Assembly: GCA_037388885.1 (NCBI GenBank)
Contig: JARRJS010000001.1
Span: forward strand, 11,382 to 75,381
Origin: JARRJS01 sp037388885
GTDB lineage: Bacteria; Gemmatimonadota; Gemmatimonadetes; Longimicrobiales; RSA9
Direction of reading: 5' to 3'
Length of the DNA stretch: 64,000 nucleotides
Shown: positions 42,427-51,211 of the stretch, piece after piece
Layout of the letters: each line of letters starts with the position of its first letter
Position numbering within the stretch: position 1 is the stretch's first letter
Notes under the pieces: model-generated
The model's database searches: none
What the model was told of the DNA's origin: nothing
What the model saw: the letters and a program-made list of their open reading frames with translations, nothing else
Made by a program: the position numbers and the translations under genes

Positions 42427-43535
42427 CGGTCTTCGGCGTGTAGCAGCTGATCCATGGCGAGAGAACAGCCGCGAGGCGGCGCACCCGCAGCGCGGCCCAG
42501 CAGGACGAAGCCGTCGTATTGCGCACGGCCCACGTCCTCGGTCTGGATGGCCAGGACGCTTGCGACGTTCGCCAGATCGTAGTGGCGTAGCAAGCCGATG
42601 TCGCCGATCGGCACCGGCTGCAGGCTCTCGCCGTCCACGACGACGGTGCGCACCCACGGCGGGCCCAGCTTCCGGCGGACGCCGGCCGGGGCTGATCGCC
42701 CCCGCATGCTGTCCCACAGCGTGGAGTCGTAGAACTGGGAAAGCATCTCGGTCATGCCGTATTCGTTGACGCATGCCGCTTCGGGGATCCCCAGGCGCCG
42801 GACGTACTCCCTGCGCAGGGCATCCCCGGACACCGCCCGTCCGCGCCCCTTGTAGCCACCGGTGTCCATGAGACGCGAGCCTTCCGGCAATGCCAGGGAC
42901 ACACCGCGCCCCGACAGATCGTCCAGCCAGTGAATGAACGCCGCGGATGTGCCCAGCAGGCACACCGGGCCGGCATCCCGCGCGGCGAGTGCCGCTTCCA
43001 GGCCGGCCACATCCAGACCCGTCGGACTCGCGAACCATCCGGAGTCGTCCGGTGCCAGCTCGTCCATCAGTGCACCGACCATGAACGACAACGACGAGTC
43101 CGGCGCGTCCTCGGGGTGCGGAATCAGCGACAGCATCCGGGGCCGGGCGCCGTCGGGCAGCACGTACGTTTCGAAGGTGGGCATAAGCGAGGCTCGGTAG
43201 AGGCCGAGGTCCCGCACGTAATGCGTGCCGCGCGCCTGCGACCCGCGTGTGGTGCCGCTCGTACGGAACACGGCTTCGGCGTGGTCCGGCGCCCCACCGG
43301 CCAGCGCCAGCTCCTTGAACGCGGCCGTGGGCACACCGGGGATCTGTTGCCAGTGGCTCACATCCGCTGTCACGCCGCGCCGCCGCGCATACGCGGCCAG
43401 AGCCGGATCGTTGGCGAGCTGGTAACGGAAGATGCGACGCGCCATGTCGTCGAAGACGTCGTCAGAGATGGGGCGAACACCCTGCCGGCACAACGCCAGC
43501 ACGGCATCCCGGATCGCGGAGAACGCCTCGCTCAC
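42423..43535 (-). CDS. luxE: Acyl-protein synthetase, LuxE family
   Basis: 370 residues from the second of two adjacent GTGs, chosen because GAGGAG lies at the right distance. LuxE activates a fatty acid with ATP and carries it as a thioester to LuxC. The adenylation loop FRTSGTTRGSQARG and a later VNEYGMTEMLSQFYDS are visible, and a Cys 14 residues from the C-terminus (GCSLAMDQL) sits where the acyl-accepting Cys of LuxE lies. It follows the DUF255 gene by 9 bp, so the three form one operon. Confidence 0.88.
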   Translation of the reverse strand: MSEAFSAIRDAVLALCRQGVRPISDDVFDDMARRIFRYQLANDPALAAYARRRGVTADVSHWQQIPGVPTAAFKELALAGGAPDHAEAVFRTSGTTRGSQARGTHYVRDLGLYRASLMPTFETYVLPDGARPRMLSLIPHPEDAPDSSLSFMVGALMDELAPDDSGWFASPTGLDVAGLEAALAARDAGPVCLLGTSAAFIHWLDDLSGRGVSLALPEGSRLMDTGGYKGRGRAVSGDALRREYVRRLGIPEAACVNEYGMTEMLSQFYDSTLWDSMRGRSAPAGVRRKLGPPWVRTVVVDGESLQPVPIGDIGLLRHYDLANVASVLAIQTEDVGRAQYDGFVLLGRAAGAPPRGCSLAMDQLLHAEDR

Positions 43536-43544
43536 GACCACTCC

Positions 43545-45062
43545 TCACCCCACGGCACGAAAGTACGTTTCCGCCGCCAGCGCGAACACGGCGCCGTCCG
43601 TTCCATAACGGCCCGCGACCGGCGCCAGCACCGCCAGTGTGCGTTCCGCCACGTCACGTAGCGTATCCCTGCCGGTCACCGCGGCCAGCTCCAGGAAGAG
43701 CAACGCGGCTTCTGCATTTCCCACGAACGGCCGGTCCGGGTAGCGGAGCGCACCCACGTCCTCCTCCCCCGGTACGTGGTCGAGGAAGGCGCCGTCTTCG
43801 GCCCACAGGTGTCGTTCCATGGCACGGGCGAGCCGCAGCGACTCCTCGGCGAGGTCCGGGCGGCTCGCAGCGCGCGCGACGGCGTTGCACGCCCGGGCCG
43901 TCGCCACGACATCCGCCAGCAGGCCCGACCGGCGTGGCTCTTCCACCTGGTGGAACAGCAGATCATCGGGCGCGGACATGGTGGCAAGAAGGGCGGTCAA
44001 GCCACGCTCCGCGCGGCTGATCCATTCCGGCTGGTCGAGAACCCGGCCCGCGTCGGCGAGGGCGCGAATCCACTGTCCGGTGGGCGACGTGTAGGCAGTC
44101 AGATCGACCGGCGGCTCATCGACGGCGGCGCGGGCGTTGGCCTCGGACGCGAAATACTCCGGATCCGCCGCCTGGCTGGTGCCCCAGAGTCCGTCCTTGC
44201 GGGACAGCCGGGTCTCGACCCAGTGAACGGCGCTCTCCGCCGCAGCGCGCCAGTCCGCACGGTCCCGCATGGAGGCACCCAGGGCGTAGGAAGCCAGGAA
44301 CCCGGCTTGCGCGGACAGCAGCTTCTCACGACGCGGCTCGGTCCAGTCCGGCGCCAGGGCATAGCGAAAGAACCCGCCATCCACGTCGTCGTGCAGGTCG
44401 CCGGCCAGCATCCCGTCCAGCGTATGCTCAGCCATGGCCATGCGTTCGGGATCCTCGTCCAGAGCCGCCGAAAAGCCGAGCTCGATCACCGCCGGCACCA
44501 GGAACTTGGGCGCGTCGCCGAAGCCGCCGTTGCGCGCGTCGAAGGTATTCCGGAGCACGAGCGACACATCGTCCACGGCCTCCCGCCGCAACGGCTCGCG
44601 GTCACGGCTCTGTGCACGTTCCACCTCGAGCGCGTGTCGCCTGCGCTCGATTTCCGCCGTCAACTCGTCGCGTCGCTCGGCCCAGGCTGCCAGCACGGCC
44701 TGGGCAGCCGCCCTGAACGGCTCCGGCTCGACGAACGTGCCCGACCACAGCACCTCGCCCGTGGGCGTCAAGAACGCCGTCGTCGGCCAGCCGCCCGCGA
44801 TGTACCGGTCCTGGACGTGAGGTGCCGCGTCGCCGTCCACACGGACCGGCACGAGCCGATCATTGATGAGCTCGATCACGGACGCCTCCGAGTAGGTGGT
44901 CTCGTCCATGAGCGAGCACCAGCGACACCATGCGGCGGTGATGGCCAGCAGCACAGGCGCACCGGACACGGCCGCCGTCTCGAAAGCGTCAGCGCCCCAG
45001 GGCCGCCAATTGATCTCGGAAGCCCGGTTCGGTCGGTGCGAGAAGCGGAGCGATTCAGTCAT
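43545..45062 (-). CDS. DUF255 thioredoxin-like protein with six-hairpin domain (YyaL/SSP411 type)
   Basis: 505 residues. The N-terminal thioredoxin-like part contains TAAWCRWCSLMDETTY, equivalent to the C-H-W-C-H-V-M motif of DUF255 proteins but with Arg and Ser in place of both His. It continues with VRVDGDAAPHVQDRY and GGWPTTAFLTPTGE. From about 165 to the end it is a helical (alpha/alpha)6-like region. The family is widespread and poorly understood. It is the first gene of the luxE-luxC transcription unit; a redox role towards the LuxC or LuxE Cys is speculative. Confidence 0.85.
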   Translation of the reverse strand: MTESLRFSHRPNRASEINWRPWGADAFETAAVSGAPVLLAITAAWCRWCSLMDETTYSEASVIELINDRLVPVRVDGDAAPHVQDRYIAGGWPTTAFLTPTGEVLWSGTFVEPEPFRAAAQAVLAAWAERRDELTAEIERRRHALEVERAQSRDREPLRREAVDDVSLVLRNTFDARNGGFGDAPKFLVPAVIELGFSAALDEDPERMAMAEHTLDGMLAGDLHDDVDGGFFRYALAPDWTEPRREKLLSAQAGFLASYALGASMRDRADWRAAAESAVHWVETRLSRKDGLWGTSQAADPEYFASEANARAAVDEPPVDLTAYTSPTGQWIRALADAGRVLDQPEWISRAERGLTALLATMSAPDDLLFHQVEEPRRSGLLADVVATARACNAVARAASRPDLAEESLRLARAMERHLWAEDGAFLDHVPGEEDVGALRYPDRPFVGNAEAALLFLELAAVTGRDTLRDVAERTLAVLAPVAGRYGTDGAVFALAAETYFRAVG

Positions 45063-45195
45063 GCGATGGCTCGATCAAGGGAGCGGGCATCGAACAATAG
45101 CCGGACCGGGGAACAGCGACCAGCGGTCGTGAGCTCCGCGCCACGGTGGGTTCGGCAGGCCGCCACCTGCAGTGGCGCCAGCGGGCGTCGCCTGT

Positions 45196-45825
45196 CTACG
45201 GGAGATTGAACTTCCTGCTTCGCGCCAGGAATCGCCGGACGGGGAGATCGAGCACGCGAATGAGCAGCCGTTTCAAACCCCTGCCGATGGCGCCGGAGAC
45301 GGACCCGCTGCCGGAAACGGCAGGCTGCAGCTCGCCCTTGAGCCAGTCTTCCAGCTCATCGAGGTCCGACAGGGACAGGGTGCCGATCTCCAGGGCGGCG
45401 AGGTAGTAGTAGCGCCCCGGTTCCCCGGGCGCCATGGGCGGCACCGTCGGCTCCGCCAGGGCCCGGCTGGCTTCCCGGTACGTGGCGAACGTGTGCACGC
45501 TGTCGGTCTGCGGGTCCAGCAGCCGGTACACCCCGGAAAGCGGCTCGTACTGCAGCACGAGGGTCCAGCGGGAGCGATCGACCAGGTTGTCGAACAGCTT
45601 GTCGTGCCACAACTCGACGGAGAACCGGAGCCTGAGCGGTAGTCCAGAATGGACGGCATCCCGCAGCGCCGGGTCATCCAGCGCGTTCCCCAGATGGAGT
45701 GCTGGCTGCAGGCCGGGCTGCTCCACGACCACCGACAGACCGGCATCCCGGCTTTCCGCCGGTGCGCCAGACTGCGCCTCGGCCACGGAGGCAAGCAGCA
45801 GTAACAGCGCCAGTGCAACCCTCAA
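45196..45825 (-). CDS. DUF4390 exported protein
   Basis: About 209 residues. I favour the TTG at 45825, which overlaps the stop of the Omp85-like gene (TTGA) and starts a signal peptide ending in AEAQ; an upstream TTG at 45867 is an alternative. The body is predicted beta-rich (LPLRLRFSVELWHDKLFDN, WTLVLQYEPLSGVYRLLD) and ends in a basic helix. DUF4390 proteins are commonly encoded beside NtrY/NtrX-type systems, as here. Periplasmic; function unknown. Confidence 0.78.
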   Translation of the reverse strand: MRVALALLLLLASVAEAQSGAPAESRDAGLSVVVEQPGLQPALHLGNALDDPALRDAVHSGLPLRLRFSVELWHDKLFDNLVDRSRWTLVLQYEPLSGVYRLLDPQTDSVHTFATYREASRALAEPTVPPMAPGEPGRYYYLAALEIGTLSLSDLDELEDWLKGELQPAVSGSGSVSGAIGRGLKRLLIRVLDLPVRRFLARSRKFNLP

Positions 45826-47519
45826 AGTCGTGCGTCGATGCGGATGAAGAAGTTGATGTGGCTCCAACTGTCACCCGAGAGCGGTACGGCCCAGTAGATG
45901 CCCAGTGGACCGAGCGCCACGCCTGTGCCGACATCGCCGACGAGCCCGTTCGGGCCGGGCAGGCGCCCGGCCAGCGCCTTGTCCTCCACCCAGGCGCGCC
46001 CGGCATCGCCAAACAGGACGAACTCCGCGACATCTCCGAAGTCGACATCCAGGCCGAGGCGACGGCCGACCCCCGGCACGATGGGGAACGCCAGCGAGTA
46101 CTGGAGCTGGCCCAGCACGAGGCGGTCGCACCCGTAGTAGGGGTAGAAGGTCGTGCCAGCGACGCTGACGGTGCTGGCTCGCGCGCCGCAGTCGAATCGC
46201 ATCAGACGGTAGCCCGGCAACTCCCCTTCTCCACCCAACGTTTGCTGGCGTTGCGGCGGCAGCGCGCTGCCATCCGCCGACCCCGCCGTCAGCAACCGGA
46301 GCGCCAGGCGCTGACGCGGATTGATGCGCACGTAGCGACGCAGGTCCAGGTGCACCGATGTGAACTCCCGGTCCACCGGCATGGCGACGAGGGGGCCCGG
46401 CGGGTTCGTCGGCACCTGCCGGAGCAGGCGCAAATCACCACCCACACCCTGTTCCACCGAGGCGTCGACCAGCCAACCGGCCGACGGTTGGGACGGATCG
46501 TTTCGCGAATCGTACTGGAGCCGGGTCACCACGCTCTGGAGGTCGCCCTGCGCAACCAGCGGCTCCGGTCGCCAGGGCTCGTCGTTGTGCTGGAGTGCCC
46601 AGGGCTCTCTGGGCGCGCGATAGCTGTCCCGTTCGTTCAGGTATTCCACCGTGAGCGCCCAAGGACGCGCCCGCCCCAGCAGCTTCAGGTAGGCGCTCCA
46701 CCCATCACTCTGGTAGTAGTCCCGGTAGTCGGTGTGGAGCAGGAACGTCGTCAGCGAGTTCTCGGCGTTGGACAGGCCGGACCGCTGGATGGGATTGATG
46801 ACCGAACGGAGGGCCAGCCCGAACAACGCCGCTCGGTGGCCACCGAGGTACTGCTCCGCCTTCACGTCCCAACCGAACTCGTTGGGTCGGAAGCTGATGC
46901 CCGATTGCGTACGGTAGATGAGCCGTCCGTCCAGGACCGTCGGGTTCGCGCCACCGAGCTCGATCCGGGGACCGAACGCAACGGGCAATCCCTCCACACG
47001 GTTGTAGCTTCCACGAACCGCAAGCGTCAGGTCTGCGCGCCCGAAGGAGAACCGGCGACCGGCGCTGAGCGGCGAGCCGCGTGCACCGGACTCCGCGATC
47101 AAGTGGCCTCCCTCCCTGCGGAACGACAGCGGCCCGTCGTACACGTGGATGTCGCCGTCCACGCGGCCGAGCGGGAGCCCGCGTAGCGCGCCCCCCACCA
47201 CGAGCACCGACCCGGTGATGTGGCCACCCGGCTCCAGTTGCAGATCCCCGTTGATGACCAGCACGCGGCCCTCCACGGTCCCGGCGACCACGAACGGACC
47301 TTGCAGCACAGCGACATCGCCCACCAGCTCGGCATCCGGCGCAAGCCGGGTTTCACCCGCCAGCCGGGTGGTGCCGGGCGCGTTGTAGAGGTTCACAGCC
47401 TCCTGAGCCACCGTCGCCGGCAACGGGCCGGCAGATGGCACTTGTTCCTGCGCCGCCAGCGGGGCAGCGATCAGCGCTGCGGCAAGCACGCTCCATCGAA
47501 CGGTCGGGTGTCGGTTCAT
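45822..47519 (-). CDS. Omp85-like surface-antigen barrel with N-terminal bactofilin-like beta-helix
   Basis: 565 residues with a signal peptide (ALIAAPLAAQ). About residues 55-135 consist of repeated short strands with V-x-G and G-x-V steps (LVGDVAVLQGPFVVAGTVEG, RVLVINGDLQLEPGGHITGS), as in polymer-forming bactofilin domains. From about 160 the protein is a 16-strand-like outer-membrane barrel with surface-antigen features such as LVVGQL-type LVLGQLQYSLAFPIV and GLDVDFGDVAEFVLFGDAGRA. It lacks clear POTRA repeats. It is coupled to the regulator gene upstream (ATGA overlap). Confidence 0.75.
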   Translation of the reverse strand: MNRHPTVRWSVLAAALIAAPLAAQEQVPSAGPLPATVAQEAVNLYNAPGTTRLAGETRLAPDAELVGDVAVLQGPFVVAGTVEGRVLVINGDLQLEPGGHITGSVLVVGGALRGLPLGRVDGDIHVYDGPLSFRREGGHLIAESGARGSPLSAGRRFSFGRADLTLAVRGSYNRVEGLPVAFGPRIELGGANPTVLDGRLIYRTQSGISFRPNEFGWDVKAEQYLGGHRAALFGLALRSVINPIQRSGLSNAENSLTTFLLHTDYRDYYQSDGWSAYLKLLGRARPWALTVEYLNERDSYRAPREPWALQHNDEPWRPEPLVAQGDLQSVVTRLQYDSRNDPSQPSAGWLVDASVEQGVGGDLRLLRQVPTNPPGPLVAMPVDREFTSVHLDLRRYVRINPRQRLALRLLTAGSADGSALPPQRQQTLGGEGELPGYRLMRFDCGARASTVSVAGTTFYPYYGCDRLVLGQLQYSLAFPIVPGVGRRLGLDVDFGDVAEFVLFGDAGRAWVEDKALAGRLPGPNGLVGDVGTGVALGPLGIYWAVPLSGDSWSHINFFIRIDARL

Positions 47520-48841
47520 CGGTCGATCCCCAGTCGGCGCATACGGCGATAAAGGTTGGGGCGGTCGGTTCGGAGGCTGCGCGCGGCTTCGGCCACGTTG
47601 CCGCGGGCCGTTTCCAGGGCGTCAAGGATCAGACGCCGCTCCTCCGCATCCAAATGGTCCGTCAGGCTCCGGGTCGGCTCCCCTCGCGGGATCATCGGTC
47701 CGATCTCGCCTGCACCCACCATCCCGCCCGGATACAGGATTGCGAGGCGCTCGCACACGTTGGCCAGCTCCCGCACGTTGCCCGGCCAGTCGTAGCGCCG
47801 GAGCAGTTCGAGGGCGTCGTCCTTCATGGTCGGCGGATCCAGGCCCTGGCGTGCCCGCAATCGGCTGGACAGGTGGTCCACGAGGGCCGGGATGTCATCC
47901 ACGCGGTCCTTCAATGCAGGCAGGTGGATCGGCACGACGTTCAACCGGTAATACACATCCTGTCGGAACCGGCCCGCTTCCATTTCCTGCTCCAGGTCCC
48001 GGTTCGTGGCGGCGATGACGCGCACGTTCACCGGGATGGGACGCTTGCCGCCCACCCGCTCGATCTCGTGCGCCTCGAGCGCACGCAGCAGCTTGGCTTG
48101 TGCTTCCGGACCCAGCTCCGCGACTTCGTCCAGGAACAGCGTGCCTCCGTCCGCCAGCTCGAAACGGCCCCGGTGCCGGGACGTCGCGCCCGTGAATGCC
48201 CCCTTCTCATGGCCGAACATTTCCGACTCGATGAGCTCTCTCGGGATAGCGGCGCTGTTTACCCGCACGAACGGGCCTTCCGCACGCCGCGACAGCGAAT
48301 GCAACGCTTCGGCCGCCAGCTCCTTGCCGGTCCCGCTCTCACCCGTGAGGAGCACGCGAGCTTCCGTAGGCGCCGCCTGTTGAATCAGCTCACGCGTGCG
48401 CACCATGAGATCGCTGTCCCCCACCAGCTCCTGCAATGAGCCCCGCTGCTGCAAGGCCGCGGTGGTCAGGTCCCGGGCCCGCCGCAGCTCCACCGCGCCC
48501 TTCACCGTCATCAGCACCGCCTCCGGCGTCAGCGGCTTCTCGATGAAATGGAACGCGCCCAGCTTCGTGGCTTCCACGGCATCCTGCAGGGTCGCCCGTC
48601 CACTGATCATGACTACGGGCAGCTCCGGCCGCCTCTCGCGCAACGCCCGCAGAACGTCCATACCGCTCATGCCGGGCATGGCCAGGTCCAGCAGCACCAC
48701 GTCGGGATCTTCCGCGTCAGCCTGCTCCAGCGCCTGTCGGCCGCCGTCGGCCTCCATGGTGTGATACGATTCTCCCTGCAACAGGCGGCCAAGCATGCGG
48801 CGGATGTTCGCCTCGTCGTCGACGATCAGCACGGAAGGCAT
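47516..48841 (-). CDS. NtrC-family sigma-54-dependent response regulator (NtrX-like)
   Basis: 441 residues. Receiver domain with phosphoacceptor Asp52 (VVLLDLAMPGMSG) and FIEKPLTP; an AAA+ domain with Walker A GESGTGKE, the sigma-54 contact motif GAFTGA, Walker B GGTLFLDEVAEL and the arginine-rich end; and a Fis-type helix-turn-helix near the C-terminus (GNVAEAARSLRTDRPNLYRRMRRLG). It probably activates sigma-54 promoters when phosphorylated by the kinase encoded two genes upstream. The stop overlaps the Omp85-like gene. Confidence 0.95.
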   Translation of the reverse strand: MPSVLIVDDEANIRRMLGRLLQGESYHTMEADGGRQALEQADAEDPDVVLLDLAMPGMSGMDVLRALRERRPELPVVMISGRATLQDAVEATKLGAFHFIEKPLTPEAVLMTVKGAVELRRARDLTTAALQQRGSLQELVGDSDLMVRTRELIQQAAPTEARVLLTGESGTGKELAAEALHSLSRRAEGPFVRVNSAAIPRELIESEMFGHEKGAFTGATSRHRGRFELADGGTLFLDEVAELGPEAQAKLLRALEAHEIERVGGKRPIPVNVRVIAATNRDLEQEMEAGRFRQDVYYRLNVVPIHLPALKDRVDDIPALVDHLSSRLRARQGLDPPTMKDDALELLRRYDWPGNVRELANVCERLAILYPGGMVGAGEIGPMIPRGEPTRSLTDHLDAEERRLILDALETARGNVAEAARSLRTDRPNLYRRMRRLGIDR

Positions 48842-48847
48842 CGTCGT

Positions 48848-49579
48848 CTACCGCAACACGACGAGGTGCGCGACCACCGGCCTGCCGAGCGCGTCGATCG
48901 GTCGAGCCGAGTCGCAAGCCAGGCGTGCTTCGGGCCCATAGAACAGACGCAGGTGCGGTCCTTGTGCGCGAGCTGCGTCCCGGTCTCCAGGGCCGTCCAT
49001 GCACCGACGCGCGTCGGTGAAGGCGGGCGCCAGCATGGTGGCGACACTGTCCGCCGCGGGCTCCGTCTCCGCCGCGACACCGATCATCACGGCGGACGTC
49101 GCGTCCACATCAGTGGCGAGGTAGCGGAGCAGCCGGTGCACCATCGGGCGCGCCGCCGACGCGTCGGCGATGTGCATCGCCAACAGGTCCAACGCCCGCT
49201 CCTTGCCCACACGGTAGAGCGCATCGTGCAACGTGAACTGGCCGGCCTCATAGACCAGCACGAGGGTCGTGTCACCGATCGGTTCGGGACCCAGGAACCC
49301 CAGCAGGACACCGCCCGCATCGCCCGGGCCGCTCAAGGTCAGTCCGGTGCGGCGTGCTACGGCCCGGAACCACGCGCTGTCCGCTCGCACGGCCAGAAGT
49401 GCCATCTGAGCGCCGGCTTCCCTGATAAGCGTTGCCACGGCTTCCGGCGTCGCATCGGCAGGCTCGTATGCGGCCAGCACGGCAGACTGTTCAGGTCCGG
49501 AATGCCCCACCCGCACGGCACACGCCGTCGACGCGGCCGTCAGGGCAACGAACAACGCAACAGACAAAATCCGTTTCAT
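48848..49579 (-). CDS. Lipoprotein between kinase and regulator genes
   Basis: 243 residues from an ATG that overlaps the kinase stop (ATGA). A signal segment ends in AASTAC, giving a lipid-anchored protein. The rest is mixed alpha/beta with segments AQMALLAVRADSAWFRAVAR, TTLVLVYEAGQFTLHDAL and ALDLLAMHIADASA; two late Cys (RRCMDG, ACDSARP) may pair. No family recognised. Its placement inside a two-component operon suggests a role near the kinase or the outer membrane, not proven. Confidence 0.7.
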   Translation of the reverse strand: MKRILSVALFVALTAASTACAVRVGHSGPEQSAVLAAYEPADATPEAVATLIREAGAQMALLAVRADSAWFRAVARRTGLTLSGPGDAGGVLLGFLGPEPIGDTTLVLVYEAGQFTLHDALYRVGKERALDLLAMHIADASAARPMVHRLLRYLATDVDATSAVMIGVAAETEPAADSVATMLAPAFTDARRCMDGPGDRDAARAQGPHLRLFYGPEARLACDSARPIDALGRPVVAHLVVLR

Positions 49580-50925
49580 GAATGGTTGTCCTCTTCCCGG
49601 GTCCCCAGTGCACCGGCCGCCGGATCGGACACGCCGACGGGCAGCAGCACCCGGAACGCCGCTCCACCCTCGGGCCGATTGCCCGCATGCACGAGTCCTC
49701 CGTGCGCTTCCACCGCCTGACGCACCAGTGCCAGACCCAACCCCGTGCCCCGGGACTTCGTCGTGAAGTCCGGGTCGAAGATGCGGTCGGTCCCATCTGC
49801 CGGTAGACCGGGGCCGTTGTCGGCAACGACGACTTCGACCCAATCGCCTGGCAGCGCCACGCCACTCGGGCTCGAGCCCCGGCCTGCTGCCCCGTCGGTG
49901 TGATCCAACCGTGCGACGGTCACCCGGACGTGGCCGTGCCTGGTCTCCACCAGGGCATCGGCCGCATTCCGCAACAAGTTCCGGAAAGCGCGCAGCAGTG
50001 CATCGTAATGCCCGTCCACCATCGGGACATCCGGTTCCACCAGAACTTCCCGTTCGATCTCCGGCTTCAGGTCGGAATCCGCCAGTGACACCAGGAGCTC
50101 CCCCAAGTCCACCGGGCTGGTGGGTCCCTCCGGCGGGCGCCCCAGCGCAGCGAACTGCTGGGCCAGCTGCTCCAGCCGATCCACTTCCTCCCCGATCACC
50201 GCAATCGGCTCCTGGAACGTGGGCTCCCCTTCCGCAGCGATGCGATGTGCGGCGAGGCGGAGCGGCGTGAGCGGGTTCTTCATCTCGTGCGCCACCCGTC
50301 GGGCCATCTCGCCCCAGATCCGCACTCGCTCCGCTTCCAACGCCCGCGCCCGCGCCACCCGGAGGTTCCGCGCCGCCGTCCGCAGCGCGTCGCGCAGCAC
50401 GCGGATCTCCTTCAACTCGCGCCGCTCGCCCTTCCCGGGCTCCGGCAGCGACTCGTCGCTCGATAATCGTTCCGCCCACTGGACGAGCTCCGCCACCGGC
50501 CGTGCGATCTGGCGTGCGAGCGAGCGGCTGGCGCCCAGGCCCAGGAGCGCCAACAGCACGGCCAAGGCGAGGGCGACGTAGGGCAACGTGTCGGTCAGGC
50601 GCTGACCCAGGTACGCCCAACGACGCGCCAACAGCAGCGATTCGGACAGAACCGCCCGATGCCGCTCCGCCGCGCGCTGCGTCGCCGGTCCCGTTTCGCC
50701 CGCCTCCACCCGCTGGACCAGCTCCCGCCCCGTTCGGGCCACGTCCTCCCATGGACCCAGCCCGCCGGCCAGGTCCAGGGTCCCCGAAACCAGCCACGCA
50801 CCCGCCCCCACCAACAGCAGGGCAGGCACGAGGGAAAGCACCAGGAACCAGGCGAACAGGCGCCGTTCCAGCGTCCTATGCCGTAGCAGGCTGCCCTTTC
50901 GTCTCACGCTCGCCTCGCTTGACAC
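49576..50925 (-). CDS. Membrane sensor histidine kinase, NtrY-like
   Basis: 449 residues from a GTG. Two membrane helices (about 22-46 and 114-134) enclose a short periplasmic domain, then a HAMP-like segment and the H box VAHEMKNPLTPLRLAAHRI (His213). The N-T-P-type tail is complete: RNLLRNAADALVETR, VVADNGPGLPADG, and GTGLGLALVRQAVEAHGG. It is the first gene of a five-gene overlapping operon with the NtrC-type regulator, a lipoprotein, an Omp85-like protein and DUF4390, so envelope or nitrogen-status sensing is plausible. Confidence 0.93.
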   Translation of the reverse strand: MSSEASVRRKGSLLRHRTLERRLFAWFLVLSLVPALLLVGAGAWLVSGTLDLAGGLGPWEDVARTGRELVQRVEAGETGPATQRAAERHRAVLSESLLLARRWAYLGQRLTDTLPYVALALAVLLALLGLGASRSLARQIARPVAELVQWAERLSSDESLPEPGKGERRELKEIRVLRDALRTAARNLRVARARALEAERVRIWGEMARRVAHEMKNPLTPLRLAAHRIAAEGEPTFQEPIAVIGEEVDRLEQLAQQFAALGRPPEGPTSPVDLGELLVSLADSDLKPEIEREVLVEPDVPMVDGHYDALLRAFRNLLRNAADALVETRHGHVRVTVARLDHTDGAAGRGSSPSGVALPGDWVEVVVADNGPGLPADGTDRIFDPDFTTKSRGTGLGLALVRQAVEAHGGLVHAGNRPEGGAAFRVLLPVGVSDPAAGALGTREEDNHS

Positions 50926-50947
50926 CCGTTTGCGGGCTGGTTTAGCT

Positions 50948-50976
50948 TGGATACGTGGTGCTTGTCACCGCGTCAA
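50948..50976 (-). promoter_or_regulatory. Promoter of the NtrY-like operon
   Basis: Minus-strand -35 TTGACG (50971-50976) and -10-like TATCCA (50948-50953) with a 17-bp spacer. The GTG start lies about 16 nt after the expected transcription start, leaving a very short leader. Confidence 0.45.
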
Positions 50977-51211
50977 TGCAGTGCCAGGCGCCCATTTCCG
51001 GGCCGTGACCCCAGTCCGCTGTTCCGTAACCGCTGTCGTGGGCCCAACCTCTTCCGGCTCCGCCAGTAAACGCATACACGAATTCCGCGGAGACGCGGCG
51101 AATCCGTAGCGAGACCGGGCCAAATCCTTGTACGAGGGCAAGGTAGACACCGGATCTTCGCCCGAGCAAGGCTGGAACACGGACGGGCCGTCGGCCCGCG
51201 GGAGGTACGTC

